Shown here: in pieces, positions 22,965-34,242 of the stretch | Layout of the letters: every line of letters starts with the position of its first letter | How positions within the stretch are numbered: position 1 is the first letter of the stretch | DNA from: Zhengitettix transpicula | Taxonomy: Eukaryota; Arthropoda; Insecta; Orthoptera; Tetrigidae | DNA length: 64,000 nucleotides | Direction: 5' to 3' | Assembly (NCBI GenBank): GCA_037074705.1 | Contig: CM073590.1 | Span: 242,537,601-242,601,600 of the forward strand | The notes under the pieces: generated by a model | Databases searched by the model: none | Told to the model about the DNA's origin: nothing | The model's input: only the letters and a program-made list of their open reading frames with translations | Position numbers and translations under genes: made by a program

Positions 22965-23160
22965 TAATAGCAAATTAAATACATCGACGTTTCGTCCCTC
23001 TTCTAACACGTCTTCAGGAAAAATAATTTTATATAAACATCATACCGAAAAAAAATTAGAGTCAAGGTTTTTATGTATTGCCTGTTGCATCCTCAAATCG
23101 AATAATCTGAATATGTCCTAAAAGAAGAACGAAACGTCGAAATATTTTTAATTTATTTTT
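22965..23160 (-). mobile_element. Penelope-type terminal fragment
   Basis: On the minus strand, CCTGAAGACGTGTTAG and GGGACGAAACGTCGATG form a CTGAAGA..CGAAACGTC motif. A second GAAACGTCG motif follows at about 23135 on the plus strand. Such CTGA..GAAAC pairs occur in the terminal repeats of many Penelope-like elements. No coding remains. Confidence 0.4.
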
Positions 23161-23324
23161 TGGTAACAAAAATTTTTCTGACTCAAGAATAGTTTATTTA
23201 TTTATAAATGTCAGGTATTTAACAAACCTAATAAACAAAAAAAATTCAACCCCAGCAATTAACGACCCATCTGTCTCCTACCAACACTAACTAAAGTCTT
23301 CGAGAAACGACTTGTATTATATAA

Positions 23325-23376
<52 letters not shown>

Positions 23377-23876
23377 TGTCTAAACAAATAATAAATATTT
23401 TTTGAAAATAAAAAAAGGGTTAAAAATTTGTCATCAACTATTTTACACACTTTTAAACATTTCAATTCACTAAAATAAAAGATTCACATTAAAAAATGTT
23501 TAATTTGGGAGACACGATAAAAAAAATTTCACTTCACTTCTGGAATCTATTTAGGATATTTTTAATCCTTCCTGTTGCTGGAAGATTCTCCTCACACAGT
23601 TGCTGCTGGTAAATTGGACCAATCTCCCTATCAAACAGTTTAAAAGATGTTTTTTTTCTGAGGTTTCGTTTTTTATGTCAATTTTCTGATAGCCTCGCCC
23701 AGTGTGGGTTTTTCCAAGCTTATTCACGCTCAGTTTCCCTTTATATGATTTAAATTGAGTGTAAACCGACTGTCTGTTTTCCTTCAGGTGACCACCCTTA
23801 ATGTCTCTGTAACTTATTTCGCCCCCACAGTGTCCACGTGTCCGTATTACAAATTTTGTTTCTCCCCTTCTTAATT
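23161..23876. other. AT-rich sequence with (AT)n
   Basis: (AT)n at 23330-23371 has no LTR end attached, which makes it a useful unoccupied comparison site. The 129-codon minus frame 23551-23940 runs into the SINE-like copy and has no domain I know. Confidence 0.4.
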
Positions 23877-24410
23877 TTTTTTTAGGGTTACAGGCTACAA
23901 GAAGGTAATCCACATGGTGGCAACTCCCCTTTAATAGCATAGGAAGGGATTTGAAATGGGGGATGTGAAAAGGTAGAACAAGGTAGCCAAGGGTTAACTA
24001 GGGCCCCCGGGCTATAGTTTAAGGATCCTAACCGGCATTCGCCTTAAAGTAATGCAGGGAAAACCCTAGAAAAACCTGCATCAGGTAAGTCGGGCATTGG
24101 GTACTTGTCCCACGCCCTTCCGATAGCGGGAGAGGAGTTTGCTGTGGGGACGCAGCATTCCTTTCTCCGTGCCTCGACCAGTTTAGGAGGCAGCTGGCCG
24201 ACTATTCCAACGGGAATTGCGGACAATTATTACCGTATGCCCAACGTCTGTGACCCCAGAAAATACACCTCTCAAAAACAGGCCGAGGTGCCTGGGCTTG
24301 TGGGAACCTTAGTTCACAGACGGAGAGAGGAAAAGGCACCCCCAAATGTAGCCCCTTCGTATCTCTCCTAAAAGGTTCTGCCTGCAAGAGAACATCCCTC
24401 GCAGGTTTGG
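23877..24410 (-). mobile_element. SINE-like repeat, copy 3, near full length
   Basis: Poly(T)/poly(A) tail at the left; the 5' hairpin CCTGCGAGGG..CTTGCAGG is at the right. Flanking CTCCCCTTCTTAATTT (23862-23877) and CTCCCCATTTTAATTT (24411-24426) are probable target-site duplications with two mismatches. The ends and length agree with copies 5 and 7. Confidence 0.85.
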
Positions 24411-24824
24411 CTCCCCATTTTAATTTTACCAAGGCCTTCTATATGAGTGTTTTCCTGTTAGAAGTGAAAGAACGAACCAGAGATTTATGTGCAAGTCCGT
24501 TTGATTTTCCAAGACACCTTTTTATATTTAATATTCTCTATACCAAAATGTTAAGCATTTCCACGGCTTTTCGAGTCGCTGAATTTTTCTTGTGTCTTCC
24601 ATCCCTTAATTTGAGCTCACAACAGTTGCTGCTGTGTTACTTTCTCCCCCATTTACATCATAACCCAATCGTGTATCTGCTCGATATCTGTTGAACGTTG
24701 CTGATTTACCATTTCCTCTATTTACCTTCATTTTATTTCCTTCTAAATTTCGCAGGAGGTTCGTCATCGGATGTGATGATCCTTTTAGTGGTTCCTACCT
24801 ATTTTAAATATTTTTTTTAAAAAA
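24411..24824. other. Single-copy sequence
   Basis: The frame at 24407-24694 has no recognised features. Nothing else is seen. Confidence 0.35.
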
Positions 24825-25430
24825 AAGACAGAACTACAATTAAACATTTGGGTTCCATGTGTTAAAATTAACGCAAAAGAAAGAAAACATAAAATTATTT
24901 TAATTTATTATGTGAAATATTTACAAAAAAAGGAAGACATATAAATACAGAATTGAATAATAATAAATGGTACGGACTTGATAGAACTTGAATTCCACCT
25001 CAGGTCCCCAACCTTTAAGTAGAACTTGAAAGTTCCTTAACATTTAAATGCAAATACTCAAGAAAAGAAACCCTCAAGGGCTTACCGTTTGAGAAAGATT
25101 CACCGCCTCAGGAGTTGCAGCGGTGATGGAATCACCCCACCACGTGTTTTTGGACTGTTCTGAGGATGGCGACCCTCCTCAGCAAAATGTGACCGCCGGC
25201 CTCCAGTGACTCTCAGCTTCCGCAGTCCACCATAAAGCGTCTCTCTCTCTGCTCTCGTCGCCAACCTCGTTACATCCTCTCTATTATTACAAAACTACCC
25301 CTTAATTGGTAGAAATCTTACAAACTGGTTAGAGACTTCCCCATTGGCTGCCGGGACGCGTCGCACTTCTAGGGATTTCCTGGAACCGCGAGACAGCTAC
25401 CTGTTGTTTTCAAGCTATTTATGGCCGGGG
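24825..25430 (-). repeat. Dispersed repeat, possibly another LTR family, copy 1
   Basis: The block 25098-25350 aligns with 27755-28012: GGAATCACCC..CCACG, CCCTCCTCAGCAAA, CCGCAGTCCA, CCAACCTCGTTACAT and TACAAAACTACC. Upstream is A/T-rich with TTTATT words that read as AATAAA on the minus strand, as expected for an LTR read that way. Ends are not resolved. Confidence 0.55.
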
Positions 25431-26324
25431 TAAAAGCTAAAATTTTAAAATACATTTCCATAAATTCCATTACGACAAAATAACGTTAAATAAACGTCAC
25501 CAAAATAAAGAATCACGGAAAAATAATGTATTACGCAAAGCAGAGAATTATTAATTTACAACTACATGTCTCACTGTAGTGTGCAAGCCGTCCAAGGGCC
25601 AGCAGGTCTTCTACGTGCTCACACACATTGGCTCTACCGCTCCGGTGATCAATGCTACTACTACGTATTATCTCCATGGGCGTTCGTTACTGCTGTCGCA
25701 GCAGCTTGTTCCACAACGACGACGACGACTACGGCGACGAAAATCTGCCATGCCAAGTTTGTTCGTTAATAACGCAAACTCATCAGTGCGCCAGTAAAGT
25801 TGCCGGAAACTAGGAGCAAGCAAATCCGCGAGCGCGCTGGGGGGGGGGGGGGAGGGGGGAGGTCGAGAAACAAACTTCGCACCTAAAAGCGACCAAAACA
25901 GTCGTCGTCGTCGTCGATCCGGCGAGTTCAATAGGATTTGCCCCCAGAAGCTCGTGCAGAAATCTACAAGGCCAGGGCTCAGCAGCTGAAGAGGTGGTCC
26001 AGGTCGGAGGATGAAATGAATGACGTAAAAAGTGTTTACTTATAATACATGATTCATTTAAGATTTAAACACATGCATTATTATTACTATTTGATGACAG
26101 AACAGTCCATTGAGGCCTATGGCTTTTTTATTTACCAATCAGATAACTAGTACGCAGTTGCAGCACTGAAAAATCGTCCAATAAAAATTGTCTGTTTCAC
26201 ACAGCGTAAGAATTTAGTCGTGGCGCCAAGTCAGCAATGCCAGACATATTAGAATTTAGGAGTGACACGTGGTCGGTGTGCTGATTCTCCCTCAGTCTTA
26301 ACCCCCAGTTTGAAACATATATAT
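25431..26324. other. Mixed sequence with CGA/ACG trinucleotide and poly-G
   Basis: ACGACGACGACGAC at about 25714 and CGTCGTCGTCGTCG at about 25903 flank a G-run at 25840-25860. Three overlapping short frames arise from these repeats. No gene is supported. Confidence 0.4.
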
Positions 26325-26783
26325 TGTAATGAATACACTGAGTTGTCCGCTATTCCCATTGGAATTGTCGGCCAGCTGCCTCCTAAACTGGTCGAGGCAC
26401 GGAGAAGGGAATGCTGCGTCCCCACAGAAAACTCCTATCCCGCTATCGGAAGAGCGTGGGACAAGTACCCAATGTCCGACCTACCTGATGCAGGTTTTTC
26501 TAGGGTTTTCCCTGCATTTCTTTAGGCGAATTCCGGGTAGGATCCTTAAAATATAGCCCGGGGGACCCCTAGTTAACCCTTGGCTACCTTCCTCTACCCT
26601 TCCGAATCCCCCTTTTCAAATCCCTTCCTATGCTATTAATGGGGAGTTGCCCAACGTGGATTACCCTCATGTAGCCTGTTGCCCTAAAAAAACAGTGATT
26701 TATTTAAATCGGCCCACGTTGACACGCCGAAATTTAATAAATAAAAAAGATTAATATAATTTGCCCCACGTTGTGGACCAAAT
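26325..26783 (-). repeat. Reiterated LTR-tip/primer-binding-site units, interrupted by a SINE
   Basis: Outside the LTR at 26784 lie further tips and primer-site-like motifs: TGTAATGAATAC at 26325, CGGCCCACGTTGACACGCCG, and GCCCCACGTTGTGGACCA just before 26784. Read on the minus strand, each resembles LTR end, then TGGCGCCCAACGTGGGGC, then a short leader. SINE-like copy 4 splits the outermost unit. Confidence 0.6.
26342..26695 (+). mobile_element. SINE-like repeat, copy 4, 5'-truncated
   Basis: Starts at GAGTTGTCCGCTATTCCCAT and ends TAGCCTGTTGCCCTAAAAAAA. Flanks ACACTGA and ACAGTGA may be a short target-site duplication. Its interior is nearly identical to copies 5 and 7. Confidence 0.8.
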
Positions 26784-27689
26784 TGTAATGAACAGAAAAA
26801 ACAGTGATTAATTAATTAAAAAAACAAATTTTATAAAATTATTTAAACCATTATTTTTCAGTTTTAACAAATTGATAAATCGTTCTGGAAGTTTATTTTA
26901 TTTTATGGAAATTTACAACATTTTCTCTGAGGTTAAATACATTTAAAATCTCAAAGTTTAGAAACTTGCTAACTCTTCTCTCAGGGTCGTTGACCTGGGC
27001 TTGATAAGTAAAGAACAATCAAAGAATTTATAATTTAAGTAATTAAGAATCCAAAACCAAAAATGAGACGAACGAAATCTGACGAATACCTTTAACTATG
27101 GTTTGCAACTTAATTAATTTGGTTTCGACTTACAAAAATGTCCTGCTGGTACCAGACTTAAGATTCCTGGGCTCGGGCCCACAATTTACACTAAAAGGCC
27201 ATGAATCACTGACTCTACACTTGATGGTCAAACACACGGTCGTAGTTATTGGATCTTCCTCCGGGAATTGGATCTGCTGCACCTCCGGATCATCAGCCAG
27301 ACCTATTGTTACTCAATGTCTTTACGTGGAAAATGGTTGATCTCAGTACTCGTGGCGCTAAGTATTTGATTATGCTTTGCGGTTTTTTTTAGAAAGTATC
27401 TCGCTGTCCAAACTTTATACTTGGATTTTAAACTTATAACTCTCTCGGTTTGATTTTAAACTTGGGCCACGCTGTTCTTTCTCTCAATGTTACGACTTTT
27501 TCCTTCCTACGATTTCAGACAGACTCCTTCCTCTCCCAAGCATAATTTCAGACAGACTGGCCTTCCAGCAAACGCACATAGCCCGCGAAAAAGTCCGCCG
27601 ACAAAGCCCGACGAATTTGTTGTCTTTTAAGAATTTGTACTGTTAACAATCCAATTATTTAAAATAATTTCTGGCCTCTAATTAGTATT

Positions 27690-27692
<3 letters not shown>
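26784..27692 (-). mobile_element. Solo LTR of the TGTAAT..ATTACA family with adjacent primer-binding site
   Basis: Starts TGTAATGAACAG and ends TTAGTATTACA next to (AT)n 27693-27752. On the minus strand the LTR end is followed by ATTTGG and a damaged primer-binding site, which gives its orientation. Core CTCAGGGTCGTTGACCTGGGC and AAATCTGACGAATACC. Related to 19341-20268. Confidence 0.75.

Positions 27693-27752
<60 letters not shown>
27693..27752. repeat. (AT)n tract
   Basis: About 30 AT repeats immediately outside an LTR end; the other side abuts the repeat shared with 25.1 kb. Confidence 0.9.
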
Positions 27753-27754
<2 letters not shown>

Positions 27755-27756
<2 letters not shown>

Positions 27757-28012
27757 AAAACCCCAACGGCTGATTTAGGAGTGTCAGCGGTGTTGGAATC
27801 ACCCGCCACGTTTTTTTGAACCGTTCTGGGGCCTGACAACCCTCCTCAGCAAACTGTAACCACCGGCCTACATCGAACGGCTCTCAGACTCCGCAGTCCA
27901 ACATAAAGTGGGTCTCTCTTTCTCTCTTCTCCAACCTCGTTACATTCTTTTTATTTTTACAAAACTACCGTTTTATTGCTATAAATCTTCCTAACTACTA
28001 ACAGACTTCCTT
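27755..28012 (-). repeat. Dispersed repeat, copy 2 of the 25.1-25.35 kb block
   Basis: Aligns in order with 25098-25350 over about 250 bp. It lies directly against (AT)n on the left and near ATATATAT on the right, and may itself be an LTR or element end. Confidence 0.55.
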
Positions 28013-28099
28013 ATATATATGCTCAATAATTTGAAATATGTATTGATTAAGTTTGAAGGACAATATTGAGTCAAATAAAAAATCCATTAATAATAACGA

Positions 28100-28880
28100 T
28101 AGCCAAATCAGACAAAATAAGTGATAATATAAACACTACACAACGTTTCTGGGGTCCTTGCCCCCTTTCGTCAGGTGCTAAGAAGAGACTAGAGCGACAC
28201 AACTGCACTCGTCAGTTGACAAAAACTCAAAAGCGACAATGGGAGAGACGAAGGGTCAGCGTAACAATACGGGAGCAACGACAATGGGAAAGCCGAAGGT
28301 TTAGCGTAACAATAAGGGACCGTAGTAATTGTTGAGTTTCATAGTGTCTGTTTGTACAGCTGTGATGTTTGATTTAATGTGAAGCATCTCTGGAATTTTA
28401 CCTGGTGTCAATGTCATTGTGCACAACCTATGGTATGTTTAGAACTGATGATATGTTTGGAGACTAACAGATTGTTTTAACAATGGGAAGTTGGACACTG
28501 GACATATGTTCTTTGATATGTGTATTAAAGGAACGTTTTGTTCGCCCTATGTAGCAGGTATTACAATTAGGGCAAACACAAAGTTTTTCTGTAGGTGTTC
28601 ATTTTATTTTTCATTTGAAATAAAATCCACTTAAACCATAAAAGTAAGAAGAAGTAACCGCGGAGGTGATGTTTAGAAAATTTTGGTGAGTCGTTTAATA
28701 ATAAGAAGCGAGGTTCTGGAAGATTTCTAATTTAGGTAAAGCGGCGTCGATCCTGGTCGGGTTCAGAGAAGGGTGAAGCTATATAGGACGTACCGGCAGG
28801 ACATTCAGAGAATTTTTTTTAAAGAGTTTGATGAAGCGATCTTAATAGACGAGTGGACAAAAGTACAAAGAATTTAGATG
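28100..28880 (-). mobile_element. Penelope-like element, 5'-truncated
   Basis: Read on the minus strand: a leader with GGACGTACCGGCAGGACATT (plus-strand wording, about 28776-28805), a GIY-YIG remnant (28470-28583), then terminal sequence with GTCAACTGACGAGTGCAG and CCAGAAACGTTGTGTAGT at 28100-28220. The layout equals the copies at 46.15-48.1 kb. Confidence 0.75.
28470..28583 (-). pseudogene. GIY-YIG endonuclease fragment of a Penelope-like element
   Basis: On the minus strand the translation includes LCVCPNCNTCYIGRTKRS followed by NTHIKEHMSS. This has the Cys-x-Cys/Cys-x-x-Cys cluster and Y[IM]GRT..R...H.KEH pattern of the Penelope endonuclease. An extra base upstream (AGAAAAAC versus AGCAAAC in the 47.05 kb copy) shifts the frame, so it is broken. 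Confidence 0.75.
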
Positions 28881-30386
28881 TTTGTTTATATCTTTTCTGC
28901 TTGAAATTTACCACTAAACGACCGTCCATAATATCAACGTTTTCAGATTTCCTCGACTGCATTTAATTAAACTGTATTTACAGTTCCAAACTGGAATCAT
29001 TTGTTTCTCAACTCCATTTTTTTTATTGCAACTAATTACATTGTCCCGGAGAGCTCAGGTGTGTTGCATTTCTCTTCACCACTTTCCACCCCTCGTTGAT
29101 TTACGTGTGTGTGTGTGTGTGTGTGTGAGTCTGTCTCTCTTAATTTTTGTTCCACGCTTTTCCGTGCTTTGAAATATAGTCGCTATAACGCTTTGGGGGG
29201 AAAGGGAGGGAGGCTGGCTACAGGGTCTAAATCATTTGGAAGTACCGTACCCCCATGTCATGATAGTTGTTACAGGGAAACCACAGATTAAACACTGTGG
29301 GACATTAACAGTAACACATTCCCCCTTTCCCCATACCCGAAAATGTTGCGGTCGTGGCCTGAAACATCGCGAGTCTCATCCCAGATAAATGTGTTTGGGT
29401 GGAGTGAGAGAAACGTCATTCAGGATGTATTCGCTCGGTAATTTGTTGACCGGATGTCTTTTATGTTTGTAATTGCCACAAATAAGAACTCTTCGCATTT
29501 GTTTTTTTAATATTCCCTCACATTAACGGTAATTTTTACGCTCTGCGAAAATAACTTACCTAATTATAACCTCAACATGAAGTTACTTAAGTCTCCACAG
29601 GCAACACTTGGCCGATGACAAGGGTTGGGCGGCCGCGCCGGTAAACATATTCACCTGTTTATTTGTGACTTGTTAATTAATTTGCGTAAGGGACGCTCTG
29701 AAAAGGCCAGCAATAACATCCCCCACCCCCATAATAGTTCCTATTATTAATTAATTACTTAATTGCGGCTCCTCTCTCACACACACACACACCCCTCTTT
29801 CAGAATAATATTTGCAGTGCCCTTGTAGTGTCCATACCACTAATAAATATTCAGCGCTTTTGTCCCATTATTTTAACAATTATAATTAACAAAAAAAATT
29901 ACTCAGTGACTAAATAATTAATTACCTGAAAGTTTTAGTTTCGATAAACTGATTTTCTGTTTGTTTTCAGGCTTGACTCTGATGTTGTTTCACAAATGTA
30001 CCTTATATTAGCTTTATATTGGCGTTACATTATTAATTAATTCCATGAGCCGTCCAGTGAGCTAAAATTAGTGTGGCAAATATTGGTGATCCTTTTAAAA
30101 ACGATAACTTTTTGACGATGGGGGAAAACATTACCCTGAGAATGATGCTGGAGGTTATTTGTTACAGTCAGAATAAGGTCAGTTAAAATCGTGAAAATGG
30201 CTGGGAACGACGATGTCCGCGATCAGATTAAGGAATATTAATGATACAGAAACGATGATGTACCTGTTGACGGTGATGATATTACTGGAGGATAATAAGA
30301 ATGAACTAGTTTAAAAATTTGCAGACGATTATGACGTAAAAATTATTCAAAACAATTATCAGAAATTACAGTGAACGGGTTAAAAG
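28881..30386. other. Single-copy sequence
   Basis: Contains (GT)n at 29105-29127 and (CA)n at about 29779. Short frames lack features. The left edge of SINE copy 5's target-site duplication is at 30373-30386. No gene was recognised in these 1.5 kb. Confidence 0.35.
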
Positions 30387-30931
30387 TCTTTTTTTTAGGG
30401 TAACAGGCTACATGAGGGTGATCCACGTTGGGCAACTCCCCTTTAATAGCATAGGAAGGGATTTGAAAGGGGGGATGCGGAAGGGTAGGGGAAGGTAGCC
30501 AAGGGTTAACTAGGGGCCCCCGGGCTATATTTTAAGGATCCTACCCGGCATTCGCCTAAAGAAATGCAGGGAAAACCCTAGAAAAACCTGCATCGGGTAG
30601 GTCGGGAATTGGGTACTTGTCCCACGCCCTTCCGATAGCGGGAGAGGAGTTTGCTGTGGGGACGCAGCTTTCCCTTCTCCGTGCCTCGACCAGTTTAGGA
30701 GGCAGGTGGCCGACTATTCGAATGGGAATAGCGGACAACTCTTACCGTATGCCCAAGGTCTGTGACCCCGGAAGTTACACCTCTCAAAAACAGGCCGAGG
30801 TGTTTCGGATTGTGGGAACCTTAGTTCAAAAACGGAGAGGAAAAGGCGTCCCCAAAGGTAGCCCCTTCGTATCACCCCTACAAGGTTCTGCCTGCGAGAG
30901 AACAACCCTCGCAGGTATTGCGTGCCTCAGA
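30387..30931 (-). mobile_element. SINE-like repeat, copy 5, full length with target-site duplication
   Basis: Flanked by GAACGGGTTAAAAG (30373-30386) and GAACGGGCTAAAAG (30932-30945), a 14 bp duplication with one mismatch. The tail TTTTTTTAGGG lies at the left. At the right is the 5' hairpin CCTGCGAGGGTTGTTCTC followed by TCGCAGG. No A or B box is visible, so the Pol III origin of a usual SINE is unproven. The duplication length indicates target-primed reverse transcription. Confidence 0.9.
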
Positions 30932-31099
30932 GAACGGGCTAAAAGGAAAACGGAACCAAGAAAATAAGGGGAAAACATAAAAAACATACGACAGAGAAGA
31001 AATCAACACGTAAAGAACAGAAAGGAGAAGAAAAAGGGAGTGAGATATGACGATGCTTTGTGGGGAAAAAAACTGGCGAAGAAAAATAATTTTTTGTTG

Positions 31100-32020
31100 T
31101 TGTAATATCCCCATACTTCTACTCATAAGGGTGCTCCCCTCCCAAGAGCGAAATGGGTAGTGATTATACTGAGAGAACAAGTACAGACATGACATATGGC
31201 TCTTCTTCATTTCGAAATAAAAATTTAATTGACGCAAAAATCGGCCATTAATGTGTTTGAAAAATTTATACCCTCGCCCCCCCCCCCGCGCCCGTGGCTG
31301 AGGTTGTTATAAATAAACTCAGAGATATCCATAACCCAAGATTCGACTTCAATCTCGGTTTTCTTCGCTTTATTTTGTATGTAACACCACACCACTCCCA
31401 ACTCATTAGAGCGTTTCCTTCCTACGCCGAATGGGGTTGAAATTATGCAGAGAAAACGTCGGTAGAAGTACTATTACTTGACTCCGTGAAATATTTAATT
31501 AATCTGATTGATCCCCGAAAAAATATTTATCCGACAGTAATATAGTCGGTTTAACATGTTGCAAACATTTCTACCCTCCTGTCGATCTCTGCCCCTGGGG
31601 GTTAAATTTCAAGTTAATTGGCATAATTAAACTCAGCGACATCCATAACCTTGGATTTGACTCCAATCTCCGTTGTTCTCGTGTTATTTTTATGTAATAG
31701 CCCTCCAGCACCACCACCATGTCTTAGGGTGCTCCCTTCCCGTGCCGAAAGGGCTTTAAATTATACGAAATAAAGATGTATAGAATCTCTATCAATCTCA
31801 TCAACCCTGAAAAATGTCTATTTGACGCAAATATTGGCCGTTTGAGCATGTTTGAAAATTTCCGTCCCTGTCCACTGCCGCCCTTGGCCGAGGTAGACGA
31901 GTTTTACCCCCACAGTGTTTGTTTCCAGTTTGAAGGGAACTCGAAATTTGGTCAAATTGTATATTTGTGTGTCGGAAATACACACACACACACACACGAA
32001 CAGTCTATTTAATTTATTAA
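31100..32020 (-). mobile_element. Non-autonomous Helitron fragment with tandem internal units
   Basis: Units with GATATCCATAACCCAAGATT (about 31322) and GACATCCATAACCTTGGATT (about 31630) lie about 310 bp apart. The end is like 56.5 kb: GTGTTTGTTTCCAGTTTG, then (CA)n, then CAGTCTATTTAATTTATTAAA. The CTAG-hairpin terminus is lost at the left. Confidence 0.6.
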
Positions 32021-32773
32021 ATTTAATATTTATCTGACGACGGACATTTTGTCTACTTTCTCTCTGAGTACAATTTCTACCCCTTTCAAGCTTTGGAGGG
32101 TAACACCCTTATATGTGGGAGTGGAGGGATATTACAAAAAAAATTTCGTCTTACACGCCATTTTTCCTCCCTCAAAGCCTCGTCATTTCTCACTCCCTTT
32201 TTCTTCTCCTTTCTGTTCTTCACGGGTTGATTTGTTCTCTGTTGGTTTTTTTATATTTATAACTCAAAGTATAAACGCCAGTTAAATTTATTTCCGCCAA
32301 TCAGGTTAGTTATACACGTCGTATATTTGTCGAACTGAGTCATAGAGAAAATAATTTTTAACATATTAAAACATAAATCGATTGGGTCGGGAATCGAACC
32401 CAGGACCTTCCGCTTATGGGGTTTGTCTGCTCAGTCTTTATTAATTTTAATATATTACTAAAAAAACCTCTTAAATTATGCTAATATTTATATCGCTGAA
32501 ATAAAAAAATCAGCACAAATGGTGGGGATTTTTTTTTTGGCCTTTTCGGAATCTGAAGCATATTTATTTGATTACAGTGTTGTTTCTTTTTTAAAAAAAA
32601 TCTTCGAGGGGGTTTGGAGAGGAATAAATATTTTAAGGTTAATGAACCATCTCTGGTTGGTCGTAAAAGCCTCACTAAAGTCAAGAGACTGAGGAATCAA
32701 CTGAACATTTTGGGGGTTACGGGTGTCGAAACGTTGTCAGGATTTATCCGCGTCTGTTAGTTACTCTATTACC

Positions 32774-32817
<44 letters not shown>
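32021..32817. other. Single-copy sequence then (TA)n
   Basis: Holds a tRNA-like relic at about 32385-32428 and (TA)n 32778-32817. No gene. Confidence 0.4.
32385..32428 (-). other. tRNA-Met-like 3' half
   Basis: On the minus strand: CCCCATAAGCGG (anticodon-loop-like, CAT), then AAGGTCCTGGGTTCGATTCC with a perfect B box. This matches the second half of elongator tRNA-Met by layout. The D arm is not recognisable, so it is a fragment or SINE relic rather than a gene. Confidence 0.5.
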
Positions 32818-32820
<3 letters not shown>

Positions 32821-33856
32821 AATAAACAACTGTATTTAATTAAATTAGCCTAACGTTTAGGAAGCCATAAATATAATAAACAACTGATAATCGTTTAAAT
32901 TAAATGAATCAATTAACAACATTTACTAAGCTTTAAAAGAAATTTATTATTGTTGATAAGTTTTACAATGTACAAAACCTATTTTTTCATGCCGGATTTC
33001 ATCCATTTAAATCAAATACTTTAATTTTCATTGATTAATTCGTGGCATTTTTGAACATACAGTTCTTATATCATTACAATCAACTACGTCGCATCCCCTT
33101 ATCTCAGGGTCACTACTGGGTTTGATAATTAGAACAAAGGCAATGTATAAACTGACAATTAACAATTCAAATATAAAAGTTACCCTACAACAATATGAAG
33201 ATAAGTGAAACAGAAGAAAACTGAACGAAATCTGACTCTACCCTTTTAATTATCGTTTACAAATTTGTATAAATATTTTGTTACTCACGGACCGTCTGTC
33301 TGGTACCAGATCTCACTCTTGTAGCTTCAACACTACCACAGTAACAGGCCATTTAGTTGCACTGACTCTACACTTCATTGAAGATTTTAATACACAGGAT
33401 TGAAATACTCGTCGTCTGCTATCTGGAACCTCGGATGAGCCGCCCCTTTCGGTCTGCTAGTGGATGCCGGTCTCCTCTATGCGATAATTGTTCAATCAGC
33501 GTGAAGCAACCATTTGCTCCGTAAAATATTTACTTGCTTTCATGTAGAAATACAGGATCTTGCCATTCGTACTTTATATCTGCAAACTTTACTGTTCGTT
33601 GCTCTACGTGAACTGAACTGTATTAAATCTCCCCGTCAACTTTTAACAGTTTCATCTCTCGTACGCAGAATGTTGACTCCTTCACCTTTCAATCGCCGAT
33701 TGCAGACTGGCTCTCCAAGTGCATACTGAGTTTAAGCCCGCGCGGTCTCCATTCTTGAACAAAGGAAAAACCCGCCTTGATTGTCGCCTTTACGCTATCG
33801 TATCGCTATCAATTTAATTATTTTAAAAACAATTAATGGCCTGTTCAATTGGCATT

Positions 33857-33859
<3 letters not shown>
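32818..33859 (-). mobile_element. Solo LTR of the TGTAAT..ATTACA family
   Basis: Between (TA)n 32778-32817 and (TA)n from 33860. The ends are TGTAATAAAC and TTGGCATTACA. Core ATCTCAGGGTCACTACTGGG and GAAATCTGACTCTACCC. Related to 52100-53104 and 11762-12785. Confidence 0.8.
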
Positions 33860-33891
<32 letters not shown>

Positions 33892-34242
33892 TTAAAGGGA
33901 AATTAAACGTTTAATTGATTAGCCAACACTGAAACAGGACATCCAGACATGTCGGATAAAGGGACAAAAACAACTAATTATGTTTAAAGTGGGGAGGCTT
34001 TGCGCTACGACTGCAATTTTCAGGTTGCCCTCTCTCGTCTTAACAACCCTCTCTAGGAGACAGCGGAGGAATTTAATTTGTACTCGGTAATTTTCTGAAG
34101 CATCGTCTACTAGGAAACTGTGTCTAATAGACGAGACCCGAACGAAATTAAATCACCATTGTAATCCATTTTGAAAGTTGCCGAATATTTATCAGTATTA
34201 AAAAAAAAGTGGAATGTAATCACAGATTATATTTATTTAGTA
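33860..34242. other. (TA)n and single-copy sequence
   Basis: (TA)n to about 33888; no gene beyond. Confidence 0.4.

Noticed and set aside
32385..32428. Functional tRNA-Met gene
   Set aside because: Only the 3' half is recognisable.
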